The notes under the pieces were generated by a model that saw only the letters and a list, made by a program, of their open reading frames with translations, was not told the origin of the DNA and searched no databases. A stretch of 64,000 nt of DNA from Anisus vortex (taxonomy: Eukaryota; Mollusca; Gastropoda; Planorbidae): NCBI GenBank assembly GCA_949126835.1, contig OX421496.1, forward strand, positions 17,437,844 to 17,501,843, written 5' to 3'. Positions 12,601 through 24,281 of the stretch are shown here, piece after piece. Within the stretch, counting starts at the first letter, position 1, and every line of letters starts with the position of its first letter. The position numbers were made by a program, and so were the translations under genes.

Positions 12601-12684
12601 TTCTAACGACAGACTGTTGACTTGTCCTTCTACTTGGCTAGTGTTATATCTCGGCTTAAAGGGCCGAGAAGTGTAACCACGTTT

Positions 12685-12770
12685 CGCCTAAGCGGCAGTG
12701 CGCCTATCTAGCGTACGGAAGGTGGTGGGCTCGAATCCTGGTTACGGCTCGGATTTGTTCATGGGTTTTG
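12685..12770 (+). mobile_element. tRNA-derived SINE head, joined to a minisatellite
   Basis: A tRNA-like head with agcggcagtgcgcctatc, gcgtacggaaggt and the B-box ggctcgaatcctggttac, followed by ggatttgttcatggg as in the copies at 22518 and 39525. Instead of the normal body, the sequence runs into the tandem array that begins with the SINE's own ggtgtcactgagtct segment. Confidence 0.8.
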
Positions 12771-13715
12771 ATGGTGTCACTGAGTCTAGTCTAGTCAGCT
12801 TTGATGGTGTCACTGAGTCTAGTCTAGTCAGCTTTGATGGTGTCACTGAGTCTAGTATAGTCAGCTTTGATCTTGTCACTGAGTCTAGTCTAGTCAGCTT
12901 TGATGGTGTCACTGAGTCTAGTATAGTCAGCTTTGATCTTGTCACTGAGTCTAGTCTAGTCAGCTTTGATGGTGTCACTTAGTCTAGTCAGCTTTGATGG
13001 TGTCACTTAGTCTAGTCAGCTTTGATGGTGTCACTTAGTCTAGTCAGCTTTGATGGTGTCACTTAGTCTAGTCAGCTTTGATGGTGTCACTTAGTCTAGT
13101 CAGCTTTGATGGTGTCACTTAGTCTAGTCAGCTTTGATGGTGTCACTTAGTCTAGTCAGCTTTGATGGTGTCACTTAGTCTAGTCAGCTTTGATGGTGTC
13201 ACTGAGTCTAGTATAGTCAGCTTTGATCTTGTCACTGAGTCTAGTCTAGTCAGCTTTGATGGTGTCACTTAGTCTAGTCAGCTTTGATGGTGTCACTTAG
13301 TCTAGTCAGCTTTGATGGTGTCACTTTGTCTAGTCAGCTTTGATGGTGTCACTTAGTCTAGTCAGCTTTGATGGTGTCACTTAGTCTAGTCAGCTTTGAT
13401 GGTGTCACTTAGTCTAGTCAGCTTTGATGGTGTCACTTAGTCTAGTCAGCTTTGATGGTGTCACTTAGTCTAGTCAGCTTTGATGGTGTCACTGAGTCTA
13501 GTATAGTCAGCTTTGATCTTGTCACTGAGTCTAGTCTAGTCAGCTTTGATGGTGTCACTTAGTCTAGTATAGTCAGCTTTGATCTTGTCACTGAGTCTAG
13601 TCTAGTCAGCTTTGATGGTGTCACTGAGTCTAGTATAGTCAGCTTTGATCTTGTCACTGAGTCTAGTCTAGTCAGCTTTGATGGTGTCACTTAGTCTAGT
13701 CAGCTTTGATGGGTA
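12762..13715. repeat. SINE-derived minisatellite, about 30 units of 28/34 bp
   Basis: Tandem units built on agtcagctttgatggtgtca. The 28-bp form has cttagtctagtc; the longer form has gagtctagtctagtc or gagtctagtatagtc, often paired with gatcttgtcactg. The unit corresponds to the SINE body segment between the 'gtgtcc' and 'tgatgggtacc' blocks seen in intact copies. The array ends in gctttgatgggtagccct, which resumes SINE-like sequence. Open frames here are repeat by-products. Confidence 0.93.
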
Positions 13716-14449
13716 GCCCTAAAAAACAAAACAAACAAAAGAAAAAATGTACTTTCGGTTACAAACCTTTTTTTTTTTAAATTGTGTTAAATTTCTGTTT
13801 GCTATGTTAACAATACGGTCTAAACTAAAAAACATTCTTTGTGCACTGTTTCGTTGTAAACAAACAAAATGGGTAGTTTGTATGTGTGTGGGAGGGGGGA
13901 GATAAACTGGTAATACTCTGCAATGAATAAACCATATTGGTTCTTTTAGTGAATAACTTGTAATTCATAGTTGCACTTACTAAACATGCATTATGATTAC
14001 TGCTCATTACGTTTCAACATGTTATGTGCTCAGTGTAAGAAATTTTGTTGGAGTGAATCGATGGCGATGGTATGCATTTCATTCAGTGTGTTGCAGTTGT
14101 TGTTGTTTTAATTTAGATTGAACTCTGTTGAATGGGGGGGGGGGGGGGGGGTAAGTTGTACTTGACGAATGAAGTTAATCATATCCTGCATGGAGGGGCA
14201 ATTTGATGGGGGGCGGGGGTTAAAACTTTCCATCTGTGAGAGGTGTGGGGCTGACCTCTCATCGGCATCAATTTGACACCCCAACACTCCCCAGGGTGAT
14301 GATGTTGAACCAGTGAATGACCAGACATTGGACATCTCCCCCCCCCCCCCGATCTATTGGGCTGAATACATGGGTGGCTATGACAGCTTACAAGTTCTGT
14401 AGACGCCTTCATCCGATTGGCTGGAGTAGAGTTCTGTGTGACTATGTAC
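13716..14449. other. Non-coding stretch with homopolymer runs
   Basis: Contains an 18-base G-run near 14134-14151 and a C-run at about 14339-14350, with no gene-like frame between them. Confidence 0.5.
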
Positions 14450-15010
14450 GTTCTCTCTTTCTCTCTCTCTCTCTTTTCTCTCTCTTTCTCTCTTTTTCTC
14501 TTTTTCAGTTGTTAGCTCACTCCTCCATGTTCAGGTTATCATTGAATCGCTCTCTTACTTCCATTAGATGTTCACTTTCTTTCGCTCACACTATCTTTAT
14601 ATATCTCTGTATCTTTCTCCCCACATAACTATCTCTCTCTAATTGGCAATGCTTCTGTCTTTCTCTCTACATAAATCTATAGGTCTCTCCCTCTCTCTCC
14701 ATATATTTTCTCTCTAGCTCACGCTCTGTGTCTCCCTATCCATGTCTATCTCAATAATCTCTCTCCTAATATCTCTCCCCCTCTCTCTCTCTCTTTACCC
14801 TCTCTCACACTCTCTCTCTCGTTATATATTATTATATACATCCTTATCTCCATAGCCTAATCTCTCTCTTTTCCTTTTTCTAACTCTCTTTCTAACTCTC
14901 TCTATCTCCCACTCTATAGATATATCTCTCTGTCTGTCTATCTGCATGTATATCTCCCTCACCCTCTCTCTCGCATCCACTATCTCCTCTCGCGATGCCC
15001 CATCTCTCTC
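14450..15010. repeat. CT-rich low-complexity tract
   Basis: Degenerate (CT)n: ctctctctct runs broken by tatatctc, ctctccctat and similar. No regular unit length and no coding frame. Confidence 0.85.
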
Positions 15011-15483
15011 CCTATATCAATGTAGCTCAATAACCCTGTTTTGACCTAATGCTTCGCTAATGTTCAACACATGTCCTGTTCCAACATCTGAACTCACCTA
15101 CTCCATAAGTCTCCATATAAAGTTGCATCGGTGTTGGTCGTTAATGACCAAACACCCTATTTAAATGAAACTCTATTAATATTTCTGACGCAGATGGTAT
15201 CCTTGTTTTTAAAAATCTTTTTTTTTAACATAAAATTTAGTTTATAACTGAATTGGTAAAGATTGATAATATGATTAAAAGTTGATCTATCTTTGAGTTT
15301 AGGATGACCATTGTAATAGGATTACGTTTTTATCGGTCTTAAAAGCTTATTGTTGTTATTACTTGGAGTATTTTTATGTATAAATGACGTCTTGTTTGAT
15401 ACGAATTTGTGTAACGTTCAGAAAAAAATGATTGGTCGCCTAAAAACTACACATTCTCAACAAGCACAATGTGTATTGTATAG
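15011..15483. other. AT-rich non-coding stretch
   Basis: No gene or element recognised. Confidence 0.5.
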
Positions 15484-15610
15484 CCAAATAGATATTAACT
15501 AAAGACTTTGGAAATTAGCATCAAGACATTTATTTAGATATTAACTAAGGACTTTGGAAATTAGCATCAAGATATTTATTTAGATATTAACTAAGGACTT
15601 TTAAAAAATT
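15484..15610 (-). repeat. Tandem fragment of the hAT family, about 2.5 units
   Basis: Direct copies of a ~48-bp unit (tattaactaa, gactttggaaattagcatc, aagatatttatttaga). The unit is the reverse complement of part of the hAT element at about 18838-18888, where the + strand reads gatgctaattccaaagtcc and ttagttaatatta. Confidence 0.8.
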
Positions 15611-18082
15611 CGCATTTAAAAAGTAAAATATTGGTTCTAAAAGAAAGAGTTAGGTACAAGTATGGCATGTCATACTTAATTAAGTGGAACTCTCCCTTTC
15701 AAACATAGTTTTGTAAACATAATGAAAGACTAATACGGAAGTAGGAAGTGGTCACGGACTTGGTCATCCCCTGATGAAAGCATCTGTCCACCATTTCCTG
15801 AGAAGGGGGACCAGGTCAATAAGTGAATTGAACCTCGTAATCCAAGCCACTTTATGCTGACCCGATGCCCCCTTCCACTAAACCAATCAATACCGACTAC
15901 AAGCAATTTCACAATCTCTACGAGTGGACCCTCCAGTTACATGGCTTCAATAATCAGCTTGAAAGAAAAAGAAGGAGAAAAAAAAGGGTTTTTCCTAGGC
16001 GTCGAGAAGTCTGATAGTATCTGGGGTTGTTGGTTTTTTGTTTTTTTTTTGTTAAGTAATCGTCAGTATCACCATGGTTATGTAGATTAATACTCAGCTT
16101 TGGCTTCAGTCTGCCTCTGTAGAATTTTTATTCAAAAGTTAATCTTCTTAAACAATTTTAATTTTTTAAAGTTTTAAAGCTGGGATCAACTAGACTCTAA
16201 TGTTGGATAAGGATATGGATACATCTTTTATAGAGTTTGTCATGATTCAAATGTTAGTTTTACATTTACAGTTTGTAGGCGTATTTTACGTAGGTCTTTT
16301 TATAAGTAACATTTAGATGTAAATTGAATATTAAAGTATTGGTATGCCTGTAAGTAACATTTAGTTGTAAATTGAATATACTTTCAAGTATTGGTAAGTC
16401 TGTATGTAATATTTTAACTTCATTAACTTTACATGTTACATTTGTTGTCGAACAGGAAGTCATCATCAAAATATAACCTACATCAACTCGTTAGTTCGTA
16501 TTCAGAACATTATTCTGAAATGGTTCAGTTTCCTGAATTCAGCTTTGCACAATTTGAGGTATATCTTATATTTGTCTACTGGGTCCGAACAGAGACTTCA
16601 CTACAACATCCCACCCCTCCCCTCCCCTCTCCACACGCCTATCCCGTTTTCCGGTGTGTGCTAATCATGTTTTAAGTTTGAATGCAGTATGAAAACCATT
16701 TGATTGTAAAACCGGTGTTGATGCTGCGGTCGTAATTTAAGTCATTTTTCAAACACTTTTGGTTCAACAGTCAGTCACGCTAGATGTCAATCTTGACCCC
16801 GGGGGTTCGTTAAGTTTGTCGGACATGTCAGTTATGGTGCCAAGGCAATATAATAGTACCTCCACGTTTCATGTGAGTTCTGCTGTCCTGAAGCCAAAAT
16901 GTGTGTAGTTATAAGTGTCTTTAGGCGTCTGTGTGTATTTAATAATGTTGTTGTATGTTGTTTGTTTGTTGTTGTTTTTGCCTTTATTTCCATTGCATTA
17001 GCATGGAGTGAGGCGCTATATAAGTGACCAATTATTATTATTATCTTCACAATCAAATATCTCTTTATTTCTTACTATATAGCAACAATTCATGTCCAAT
17101 TCCAACATTAATTAGTAATATGTGATAAGTTTTATGTCTAGTTTTAACACCCCAATCCACACCCTAAAAAGAAACTATCGCTACGCCCCATCAACGTGTT
17201 ACCCCCACGCCTGCACGCCAGAAAGACTACCGGAAACAGTATTTTTTTTTTAAGTCATTATTTCCCTTGTTTGATGGATCTTCTGTGCTTGTCTCCCCCT
17301 GAACATCGCGTTCTGTGGGGGCTTGAGCCGGCTATTTGTTTTCGTCCTTCCCTTCTCTACTGGACTGGACACTAAGGCGATTAGTGGAGGGAGAAATTGC
17401 CCCTGTAAACTTGTAGGGACATTCATTGCCGCCAACAATGCCCGGTCCGTCCGGCCGACTTTGTCATTCTTTCTAATTGGGTCAGCCAGGATGTGTCAGC
17501 TTTGTCTATCGTGCCGGGTCCTCCACCTCTGTCCGGTCTGACTTGTCCCAACATATTTCGGCGGCTCTCCAAAATTCTTTGTGAATTACTGCCAATTACC
17601 AAGAATTATGGGAACAGAGGACTATGTGCTGTTGCGTTGGTCAAGTATGGCGTAGTACTGAAGTTAGCTCATGGTGGCTTGCACCTTTAGAATTATAAAT
17701 AAATACATAAATAATAATACTTGTATAGTAACTTCTTACAGTTTTATCATTCGTTTTTTTGTTTCACTTATAATGTTTATTATATAAATATAAGTTGCGT
17801 TAGAATAGATATGAATTATGAAGAACATTTTTTTAACGAACTTGGCACAAAATGTAGAGATTTCAAAACCAAATATATTCAAAGGATATTAGTTTACAAA
17901 TTTGCTGTACATATAGGGTATCGTATCGATAGAATAACTAACTGAAATACTCATTGGCTAGTATACTAAAAAGTTGAGCTAACATTTCGGTTGTTGACTG
18001 ATGTCAAATGTTTTATTATAAAGTTTAAAAAGTGAAATATTTTCTATCCTAAGATGGTTGATACCAGCTTTGTTTCTTAATG
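15611..18082. other. About 2.5 kb without a supported gene
   Basis: Contains a two-copy tandem repeat at about 16304-16410 (units share aagtaacattta and gtaaattgaata). A GC-richer, non-repetitive island lies at about 17250-17690. No exon with credible splice sites and family similarity was found. Confidence 0.5.
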
Positions 18083-18090
18083 CTGTAGAC

Positions 18091-19758
18091 TAGGGGTCGG
18101 CAACCTAAGGCACGCGTGCTAAACCTGGCACGCAGAGCGATTTTTTAATGACACGCGAGAGATCTCCAAGAAGTGTTTTTTTATTGATTTAAAAAAATGT
18201 CCGGTTCTGAATGAGGCAAAAGTGAGTATTGAATGATTAACATTGAGTAGAACTTGCATTTACAAAGACCACTGGAATGAATGTGGATTGAAACTGGACA
18301 TATCTTGCCGTGAAATCAATTTTAAAAATTAAACTACATGTACATCCCTATATTAAGGCATATATTAAGATAGATAGTTGGGCTTTTTCAGAAGTACATC
18401 AAGCACACAAATCGGAGTTTTCTAAACAAAGGCAAGACTTTCCAATCGATGGACTCAGTTTTTCATACCACATCAAGACTGACTGGCTTGATCTTACTAC
18501 ATCTTAGATGTAGATCTTTTTTAAATGGAGGTATATTGGGGATTTTAAAATGCAGCAAGTTGAACTTTAGACATTAAAATAAATTGGCATCCAAATTTTA
18601 ATGTGCCCATTTATGGAAAAAATCTGGAAAGAAGATGCTTAGGAAAGTCATCTGCTTTTCTCAACTACTAGAAAATTCGCTCTTTTACTTTCAGCTTGAG
18701 GTTCAACTTACACTTGTGAACAGGTTTTTATCACACATGATAGCTGTTTTAAGCATACAAAGATGTCACCTACACTTGACCGCTCATTAATTTATACAGA
18801 CTAATTACATTTAAAATAGTTGTTATGCTCATCAGTTAATATCTTGATATTTCGATGCTAATTCCAAAGTCCTTAGTTAATATTAAACATAAATATAAGT
18901 AATTCTAAAACAATTTTTTATATTATTAATTTAATAAATATAAGAGACTTTTTTAATAGCTCTATATTGTGTAATTTCTGTAATGTTTAACTTTTATTAG
19001 AAAAACTATTTAAGGTTAAATGTACAAACTATTTATGCATGAAATGTTTTTTTTTATAACTGTTTAACATTAATTATTTTAATCCTTTAATAATTAAATC
19101 TGGTAATGAATACCATGATGTTATATTTATATAAAAAAAAATAATTAGTCAGTAATATTTTTTATACTACAAATCAGAACTTTTTTGGCATCACTATTAA
19201 ATCAAATGTTGAAAAGTTTTTTTAATTAAAGGGAGATCATTAACCCGTTGTTTAAACCTTATATTACTAATATGTTTATATTTTTTACTTTTATAAACGA
19301 ATAATTTACAATTTATAACTTTGAAATGATAAAACTGTAAAAAGTATTTGAAAATTATATGCATATTATAATATGTATATTTTCAAACATTACATTAACT
19401 ACCCAGTTTGTATGATTACTATGTATCTATTCCACTTAACGATGTTACCATAATATGGCGTATATGCCGTAATAAAACACAAATCAAAGGACATCTCAGT
19501 TCAACTGAGATCAAAGTATAATTAAATAAGCAGTGCGTTAGATACTAATCCTAACTACCAAATGATAATGTTTAACTATTTTCTCTATAAATAATCTTTG
19601 CTTTTGGCCTTAGTCTTGCTACGGAGTTAAATGAATTGTCCTATAAAAATAGTTGTTTAAAAATTAGAATAGAGCAGGTTGACTTTTAGCTTTTGGCACG
19701 CTGAATGATTTAGAAATCCTAGTTTGGCACACCGTTAGCAAAAGGTTGCCGACCCTTG
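18091..19758 (+). mobile_element. hAT transposon relic with decayed transposase
   Basis: Begins taggggtcggcaacc and ends ggttgccgacccttg. The flanking 8-mers ctgtagac (18083-18090) and ctgtagtc (19759-19766) match at seven of eight positions. At 1668 bp it is the longest copy of the family in the window. At 18700-18729 one frame reads GSTYTCEQVF, which resembles the conserved segment near the C-terminal dimerisation region of hAT transposases. An in-frame stop just upstream and further stops downstream show that the gene is dead. The rest is very AT-rich and unreadable as protein. Confidence 0.9.
18691..18800 (+). pseudogene. hAT transposase C-terminal remnant
   Basis: One frame gives a stop, then GSTYTCEQVF, then about 20 codons with a CFKHTKMSPTLD stretch, then a stop. 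The order (Gly-Ser-Thr, Cys-Glu, then a charged stretch and 'LT/LD' block) resembles the end of hAT transposases of the GTF2IRD2/ZBED type. The open stretch is too short to be functional. The assignment is by motif recall, not by alignment. Confidence 0.65.
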
Positions 19759-19766
19759 CTGTAGTC

Positions 19767-22490
19767 TGGTGTTTCTTAATGCTGTATACTGTAGATAGAA
19801 GTATCAGAACTCAGCCAATACTTATATTATAAGCAGCGATTCCCTGTTGTAATTAAAAATAGCCCCCCCCCCCCCGCTCCTGATCCCTGCGTCCTACGCT
19901 GTGCACAGCATTCGGACATCGTGGTGTGGTCCACCGTTGTTGCAGTACTCTCTGCCCATTATATGTTTGCCCACTTTCTACCTCTTTGGACAATAACAGA
20001 TAGAAAAACGAAACACTAACCACTAGTACATCTGCAATAACAACAAATTATGTTGTTTCGCGTCCCATTTTCATGAACTGTTGACTGTTGCTATGATGGA
20101 CTGATTCCGAACCGAATAACCAGAGTAAAGCCTTTTAATGAACCAAGATTGTCCACCCCTACCCCTTCCCCCCCTTTACATTTTCCTGCTGTATTTTTTT
20201 TTTGCTTCGTTACGCTTTGATGTTTTTAGTTTCTACTATTCAAATCTTTTCTCCATCAACCATGTTGATTGACACGGCTGTTGATGAAAATATGGAGATC
20301 ATTAACTAATGTACGCGTGTGTTTATGTCTGTTTTTAAAAGTGTTTCCTGTAGTCTTTGTTATATCCATTCAATGTCTGTAGGCCTATAGTCCGCGCTGG
20401 TTCATTTCCATATTTTTACCCAGTGGTCTGGGTGGGTCATGTCTGCTCAGTCAAGTGTGTTTTTGTTTCATACATTTTTTAAGACACGTTATATATTCCA
20501 CCTCCCAACCTTGTGGTTTTATTATTATAAATCCAATTGTTAGCTAGAGCCATCTAGTATAGACCTTTTCATTTTATTAATTATTCCAAAAAAAGGTCAA
20601 TGTATACGCATGCGCAATAGGTGGGGGGGGGGGCAGAAGTTGTCAATAAAACCTTCTTCGCCTTTGTTATTTTACTGAGGGGCCTAGTGGTTTTTAGGCG
20701 TAATTATATTAGCTTTTCATTTTACAAAAAAACTACTTCACAAAAACTTTATACCCAGAAGCTAGGGAGCGAACTGTACTTTTCTTTTACCTTTTGAACC
20801 AGTTTTTAACCCAAAAAACATTTATAATACATTCTAGGCCTAATGCGTCTATGGTTACCATGTTAATAGCCTAGGCCTACATATTGAGATATTGACGTCG
20901 AGCGATCAGTAAATCGTCTTTAAGCATACAAATAAAATTTTACATAGTTATAAATTTATAAAGCTTTGTTTGTGTTGAAGTATTAACACGTAGGCTATAT
21001 TGTATTAAGTTATTATTTGTAGCAATAGAAATCGTAGCTTTTAATTATTATTTTTTTTTATCGTTCGATTTCGATGTCACAAAAGAACCTTGAAAAGTCA
21101 AAGTTAAGCTCATCACAGTTTGATTCTGAAAAGGCCTAGGTCTATGTCCCATAGGCATAGGCATATGCTATTGTTTGACTTGTTCTGGGGTTTTATCGTT
21201 AAAATATTGTATGTAGAAGTAGTTAAGCATATTATAACATATTAGTAGACCAAGCTATAGGCTATATATAATAGGCTAAAGTAGCCTAAAGGCCTATATA
21301 AATTATATATATAGGCTTATGGCTTATAGGCTTATAGGACAGGCCTAGCTATTATTACTATAGTAGGCCTATATAGGCATATCGAATCGGCCTATCATAT
21401 AGTTAACTATAATAGGCCTATCCTAGGCCTACTACTAGGCCTATAGTAGGCCTATTAGCCTATAAGCCTAAAGGTTATAAGCTTAAACAGTTTAAACTAT
21501 TAAACAATTGAAACTATTTACTATTTAGGCCTACTATAGAAAAGTGTTGATTAACCGATTGCGACTGCATGAAATAATTAAGCGAATATGAAGGTAGGCT
21601 AGGCTATATATTTGATATTTGCAAACTGGTGCTAATTTTTAGTTATAGGCCTGTTATTGAATAATATTTCATGCATAGGACTAATGAAATGACAATAAGT
21701 CACAATATGAATAGGCCTATATATATCTATATCTATATATCTATAGGCCTATCATATTCAATATGGAAAACATAGGAGGCCTACGCCGACATACGGTCAT
21801 AGGCCCGACTATACGACATAGGCCTATATATATATATTAGCCTCTTCCTACGAACAATATATATTTTTTTTAAAGTTTAACATAATATTTGTTATGGCTA
21901 TGGTTTTTATATTCGTGAAGATGCATCGGCTCTTGCCTCTGTCTCTATCAAACATTCAACATGAAATATATCTAGAATTATATTTGCTTTTTTATTAATC
22001 AAAACGAGTGATCTAGGTCTAGGGCTAAGTTAAGCAATAGCTTGAATAGCCTACAGTAATAAAAGCATTATAGGCCTAATTTTTTTTTTCGATACAAAAC
22101 TATTATAGTTCTAAACGTATTTTTTTTTTTTACATTGAAGAAACTCAACAAAAAATAATGACACAGTGATCACGATAGAATCGACCATAATATTAAGGTC
22201 CAAAGAATAGAGTCCAGGTCTAAAAAAAATTTTCTTAAAAAAATAAAGAAGCTCTAAACGTTGTTTTTTAACAAGTCCCTTCCTAGGTTCTTAGTTTAAG
22301 ATCTCCATGTCTTTTTATGGTTTAAAGTTCAAAAACAACTATAATAACATTAAAACCCCCCAACACCTTTAGTAAAATACTATATGGAAAGAAGAAACAA
22401 AAATCTTTGTGCCCCCAAAAGGAATATATGTCAGTGAGTCTCAAGGCCACGCCCCCTTTCCGGGGTCAAACTAAAAAGGTCTATAGTCAA
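19767..22490. other. About 2.7 kb non-coding, rich in AGGCCTA palindromes
   Basis: No gene. From about 20380 to 22080 it holds dozens of taggcctat-type motifs, densest at 21240-21480 and 21700-21840. C-runs lie at about 19862-19876, and a G-run near 20622-20632. Confidence 0.6.
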
Positions 22491-22520
22491 GTATCTTTTC
22501 GGACCAAATCGATCCATGGG
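22491..22520 (-). mobile_element. Inverted 3'-tail fragment of the SINE
   Basis: Read on the - strand this matches the SINE tail at 22744-22773 (ggatcnatttggtccga core, then a 'gatac' end). It abuts the head of the full SINE copy that starts at 22518, giving a tail-inverted fusion. Confidence 0.7.
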
Positions 22521-22784
22521 GGCCGATGGAGCAGCGTTTATCAGTTGTATTTGTATCGAAGGTCCTGGGTTCGAATCATGGTGCAGGCTAGGATTTGTTT
22601 CCGGGTCTGGAGGGTGTCCTACTCAGCTTTGATGGATACCTGAACTTCGTTTGGGTAAAGTAAAGGCGGCTGTGCATAGTGCTGGCAACACAATCACCTA
22701 GTATGCCGTGACCACAGAAACTGGTGAACGCTGCGTCACCGGCCCTATGGATCAATTTGGTCCGACGGGATACTTTACTTTTAC
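22518..22784 (+). mobile_element. tRNA-derived SINE, near full length
   Basis: Head ggggccgatggagcagcg, B-box gggttcgaatcatgg, then body blocks gtgtcctactcagcttt, gatggatacctga, gggtaaagtaaaggcgg, gtgctggcaacacaatc, ccgtgaccacagaaactgg and tcaccggccctatggatc, and tail ggtccgacgggatac. It is the best-preserved copy in the window and serves as the reference for the family. Confidence 0.9.
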
Positions 22785-22785
22785 T

Positions 22786-24231
22786 ACAAAGTAAAGTACG
22801 CGTTAACTTCTAAGTCATTCATACGAAACAAAAAATAAACTGTATTAAAAAAGCTGTTTTTTTTTTTTTTTTTTTTTTTTATTTTTTATTTTTTTTTTTT
22901 TTGTGTTTTTTTTTGTTGTTGTTTTGTTTCTAGAGCGAGAGATTAAAACAGATCTATTGCGCATGCCCACCAGTAACGTTTAGGGTTGAGTAAGTTTGAA
23001 AAATAACGGAATAATAAAAAAAAAATCAACGCTTCTATACTCCGGGCTTAGAGTACGGCGTCCATAGCAACACGACAGCAACCTTCCGTTTTCACCTGTT
23101 GGCAAAGGAATAAAAAATAAAAAGAAAGGTAGACGGAACACGGTAGTGAACTTACCCGGGCAGGTACAAGGAACCAACCCGATAGGTAAAAATAACAAAA
23201 GTGGAAGTTCTATTCAAACTTGACCCCCCCCCCCCTCCGCTACTTCCCTGTATAAAGAACACCCTTTACGCCACATTAGAGCCGCTGGTGCTTTGAGTTG
23301 TCATGCAACGCCAGGACGATTGATGAATGGGGAGGGGGATATGGGTCCGTGGGTGAAGCCCCTGGCAGCGCTGACCCAGGTTAACCTTGGCGTGGAGACT
23401 AATTAGAATATATCTGCCTTGCAATAAGTTGTAGGTGTTTTTTATTCGTATTTTTATTTATGTAGTTATTGCCCGTGTTATTGACGGAAGTGATGTTGAA
23501 AAACTAAAACAAAAAAAAACAAACACCCAAAAGCTTCGTCAATAACCGTGAGGTTCTAATAAATAAATTGTAAATAAATACTATAAATAACTTGATGGTA
23601 TTCATGTTATTCAATTAAGGGGAAATCGGCAGCTATAAACATGATATTGAATTATTTTTTTTAAAGGAAGAACATTTCCCCATTGGATAGAACAGTTGAA
23701 CAGTTCTTGTTGTTTGTTTGAGGTTTTGTTGCCCCCTTTTTTTGTAGTTGTTGTTTTGTTTTTGGGTAATTTTCTAAATTCTGTTCCCAGGACAGACATT
23801 TTCCGAGAGTTTTCCAGATTTTCTCTGAAGAACAATTTCCATACGTTGCTCCCATATTTTTTTCTGGTTTAATTGACATGACAGCCATGCCTAATTAAAT
23901 GTTCCCCACACGCACTCACGCACACACACATAAATGACAGAAAATAAAAAAAGTTGCTTACAAGAAAATGTGAATAAACAAACTCAGTATTTGAATAATG
24001 TGGTTATACGCCCCTTCACCCCCGAGCCTTTTCAGCTGCTATTTTTAGACTAACCCCCACCCCCTCCCTCCCTCTTGTCTTCTCCCCCCCCCCATCTTCC
24101 ATTTTCCCAATGTTTTTATTTTCCTCATGTAACTAACCTCCTCTAGTGGCCTCTTTCTTTCTTTTTGTTTTTAACCTCCCCTCCTCCTAAACCGTGAAAA
24201 CCATAACGAACCTGGAAAGCCCACCCCCACC

Positions 24232-24281
<50 letters not shown>

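Noticed and set aside
22857..22925. Poly-T tract as the tail of a reverse-oriented retroposon
   Set aside because: No retroposon body or target duplication could be found on either side.
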